The position numbers and the translations under genes are program-made. A DNA stretch of 5,540 nt from positions 1 through 5,540 of the forward strand of contig CAYJXJ010000251.1 of assembly GCA_964374095.1 (NCBI GenBank), given 5' to 3'. The notes below the pieces were generated by a model that worked only from the letters and a program-made list of their open reading frames with translations, ran no database searches and was not told where the DNA came from. Positions 5,293 to 5,540 of this stretch are shown piece by piece (position 1 is the stretch's first letter; every line of letters begins with the position of its first letter). Source of the stretch: CAYJXJ01 sp964374095 (lineage in GTDB: Bacteria; Elusimicrobiota; Elusimicrobia; UBA1565; UBA9628).

Positions 5293-5336
5293 AGTTATCC
5301 ACAGCACTTGGGTCGTTCCAAGTCCTGTGGATAACT
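5293..5336. repeat. 44-bp near-perfect palindrome carrying two inverted perfect DnaA boxes
   Basis: The left arm 5293-5311 (AGTTATCCACAGCACTTGG) pairs with the right arm 5318-5336 (CCAAGTCCTGTGGATAACT) over 19 bp with a single mismatch (C5305 opposite C5324), around a 6-base loop GTCGTT. Each arm contains the consensus DnaA box: TTATCCACA at 5295-5303 and its reverse complement TGTGGATAA at 5326-5334. It lies between the minus-strand hydrolase promoter and a possible plus-strand promoter near 5388. It could be a DnaA-controlled operator, a titration site, part of an origin, or another palindrome-binding site. No T-run follows, so it is not an ordinary terminator. Confidence 0.8.
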
Positions 5337-5387
5337 CCGTCGAACGGCGCGGCTGCCCCCCAGCTGGCGGGATGCCGGATCATGAGG

Positions 5388-5393
5388 CATACT
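5388..5393 (+). promoter_or_regulatory. Weak candidate -10 (CATACT) six bases before ATG 5400
   Basis: CATACT, then six bases, then ATG 5400, repeats the spacing seen at the other starts but matches TATAAT at only four positions. An overlapping TATCTT (5393-5398) is an alternative -10. No clear -35. Confidence 0.25.
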
Positions 5394-5399
5394 ATCTTG

Positions 5400-5510
5400 A
5401 TGCGAGTTCATGGCGGATTCGGGAACCCATTCTCTCTTGCGTTGATTTTGGGACTGCTTGGCATCCCGGCATTCGGCGGCTTCATGGAGCCTGTTGCTCA
5501 AACCATCTGA
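5400..5510 (+). CDS. Doubtful small ORF, 36-residue hydrophobic peptide
   Basis: ATG 5400 to TGA 5508-5510. The peptide starts 'MRVHGGFGNPF', has a hydrophobic core 'SLALILGLLGIPAFGG' (12-27) and ends 'EPVAQTI'. It looks like a signal peptide or a single membrane helix without a mature protein. Support is only the -10-like hexamer six bases upstream and a hydrophobic, non-random composition; there is no SD. It may instead be leader sequence of a gene beyond the window, or an exported ORF broken by a frameshift. The rest of 5337-5540 shows no other recognisable gene. Confidence 0.25.
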   Translation: MRVHGGFGNPFSLALILGLLGIPAFGGFMEPVAQTI

Positions 5511-5540
5511 CCGCATAAAAATTGGTCGGCACGGGACCGG

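Noticed and set aside
5260..5340. A chromosomal replication origin
   Set aside because: Only two DnaA boxes are seen, no AT-rich unwinding region, and no dnaA, dnaN or rpmH in the window. Possible beyond the right edge but not supported here.
4940..5518. A 192-codon plus-strand frame
   Set aside because: It is antisense to the N-terminal hydrolase coding region and runs through the DnaA-box palindrome. No family features.

Overview
The window is about 5.5 kb of dense, GC-rich bacterial DNA with short intergenic gaps. It carries six supported protein-coding genes and one doubtful small ORF. I see no tRNA, rRNA, insertion sequence, CRISPR array or phage gene. Gene content (a Pro-rich caspase-like protein, an exported NTF2-like/rhodanese fusion, a HEAT-tailed hydrolase) and apparent leaderless promoters fit a free-living, GC-rich Elusimicrobiota-like bacterium. 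That placement is a low-confidence guess from gene style, not from a marker gene.

Layout. Positions 2-895 (+) hold the 3' part of a caspase-like (C14) protein whose catalytic His and Cys both appear to be replaced. Positions 988-1431 (+) encode a small exported protein ending in a striking glycine zipper; an internal start could give a 58-residue cationic hydrophobic peptide. Converging on it and sharing the CTAG stop tetranucleotide is a minus-strand pair: a NodB/CE4 polysaccharide deacetylase (3256-2543), followed 2 bases later by a NagX/HGSNAT-like multi-pass membrane acetyltransferase (2540-1428). Positions 3350-4159 (+) encode an exported NTF2/SnoaL-like plus rhodanese fusion. It converges on a minus-strand alpha/beta hydrolase with a C-terminal HEAT-like tail (5254-4172). 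The last 290 bases hold a 44-bp near-perfect palindrome containing two perfect DnaA boxes in opposite orientation, and possibly the start of another transcription unit.

How the genes may work together. The deacetylase and the membrane acetyltransferase look like one operon with opposite chemistry on amino sugars: one removes N-acetyl groups outside the cytoplasm, the other adds them across the membrane from acetyl-CoA. The other genes appear to be single-gene units and I see no shared pathway among them.

Cross-window signal. Three genes, and possibly a fourth, have a -10-like hexamer followed by exactly 6 bases and then the start codon (TATCCT-N6-ATG twice, TAAAAT-N6-CTG, weakly CATACT-N6-ATG). 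This predicts leaderless mRNAs. For the hydrolase it points to a CTG start that restores 85 residues, including the first strands and the oxyanion loop, which the first conventional start would lose.
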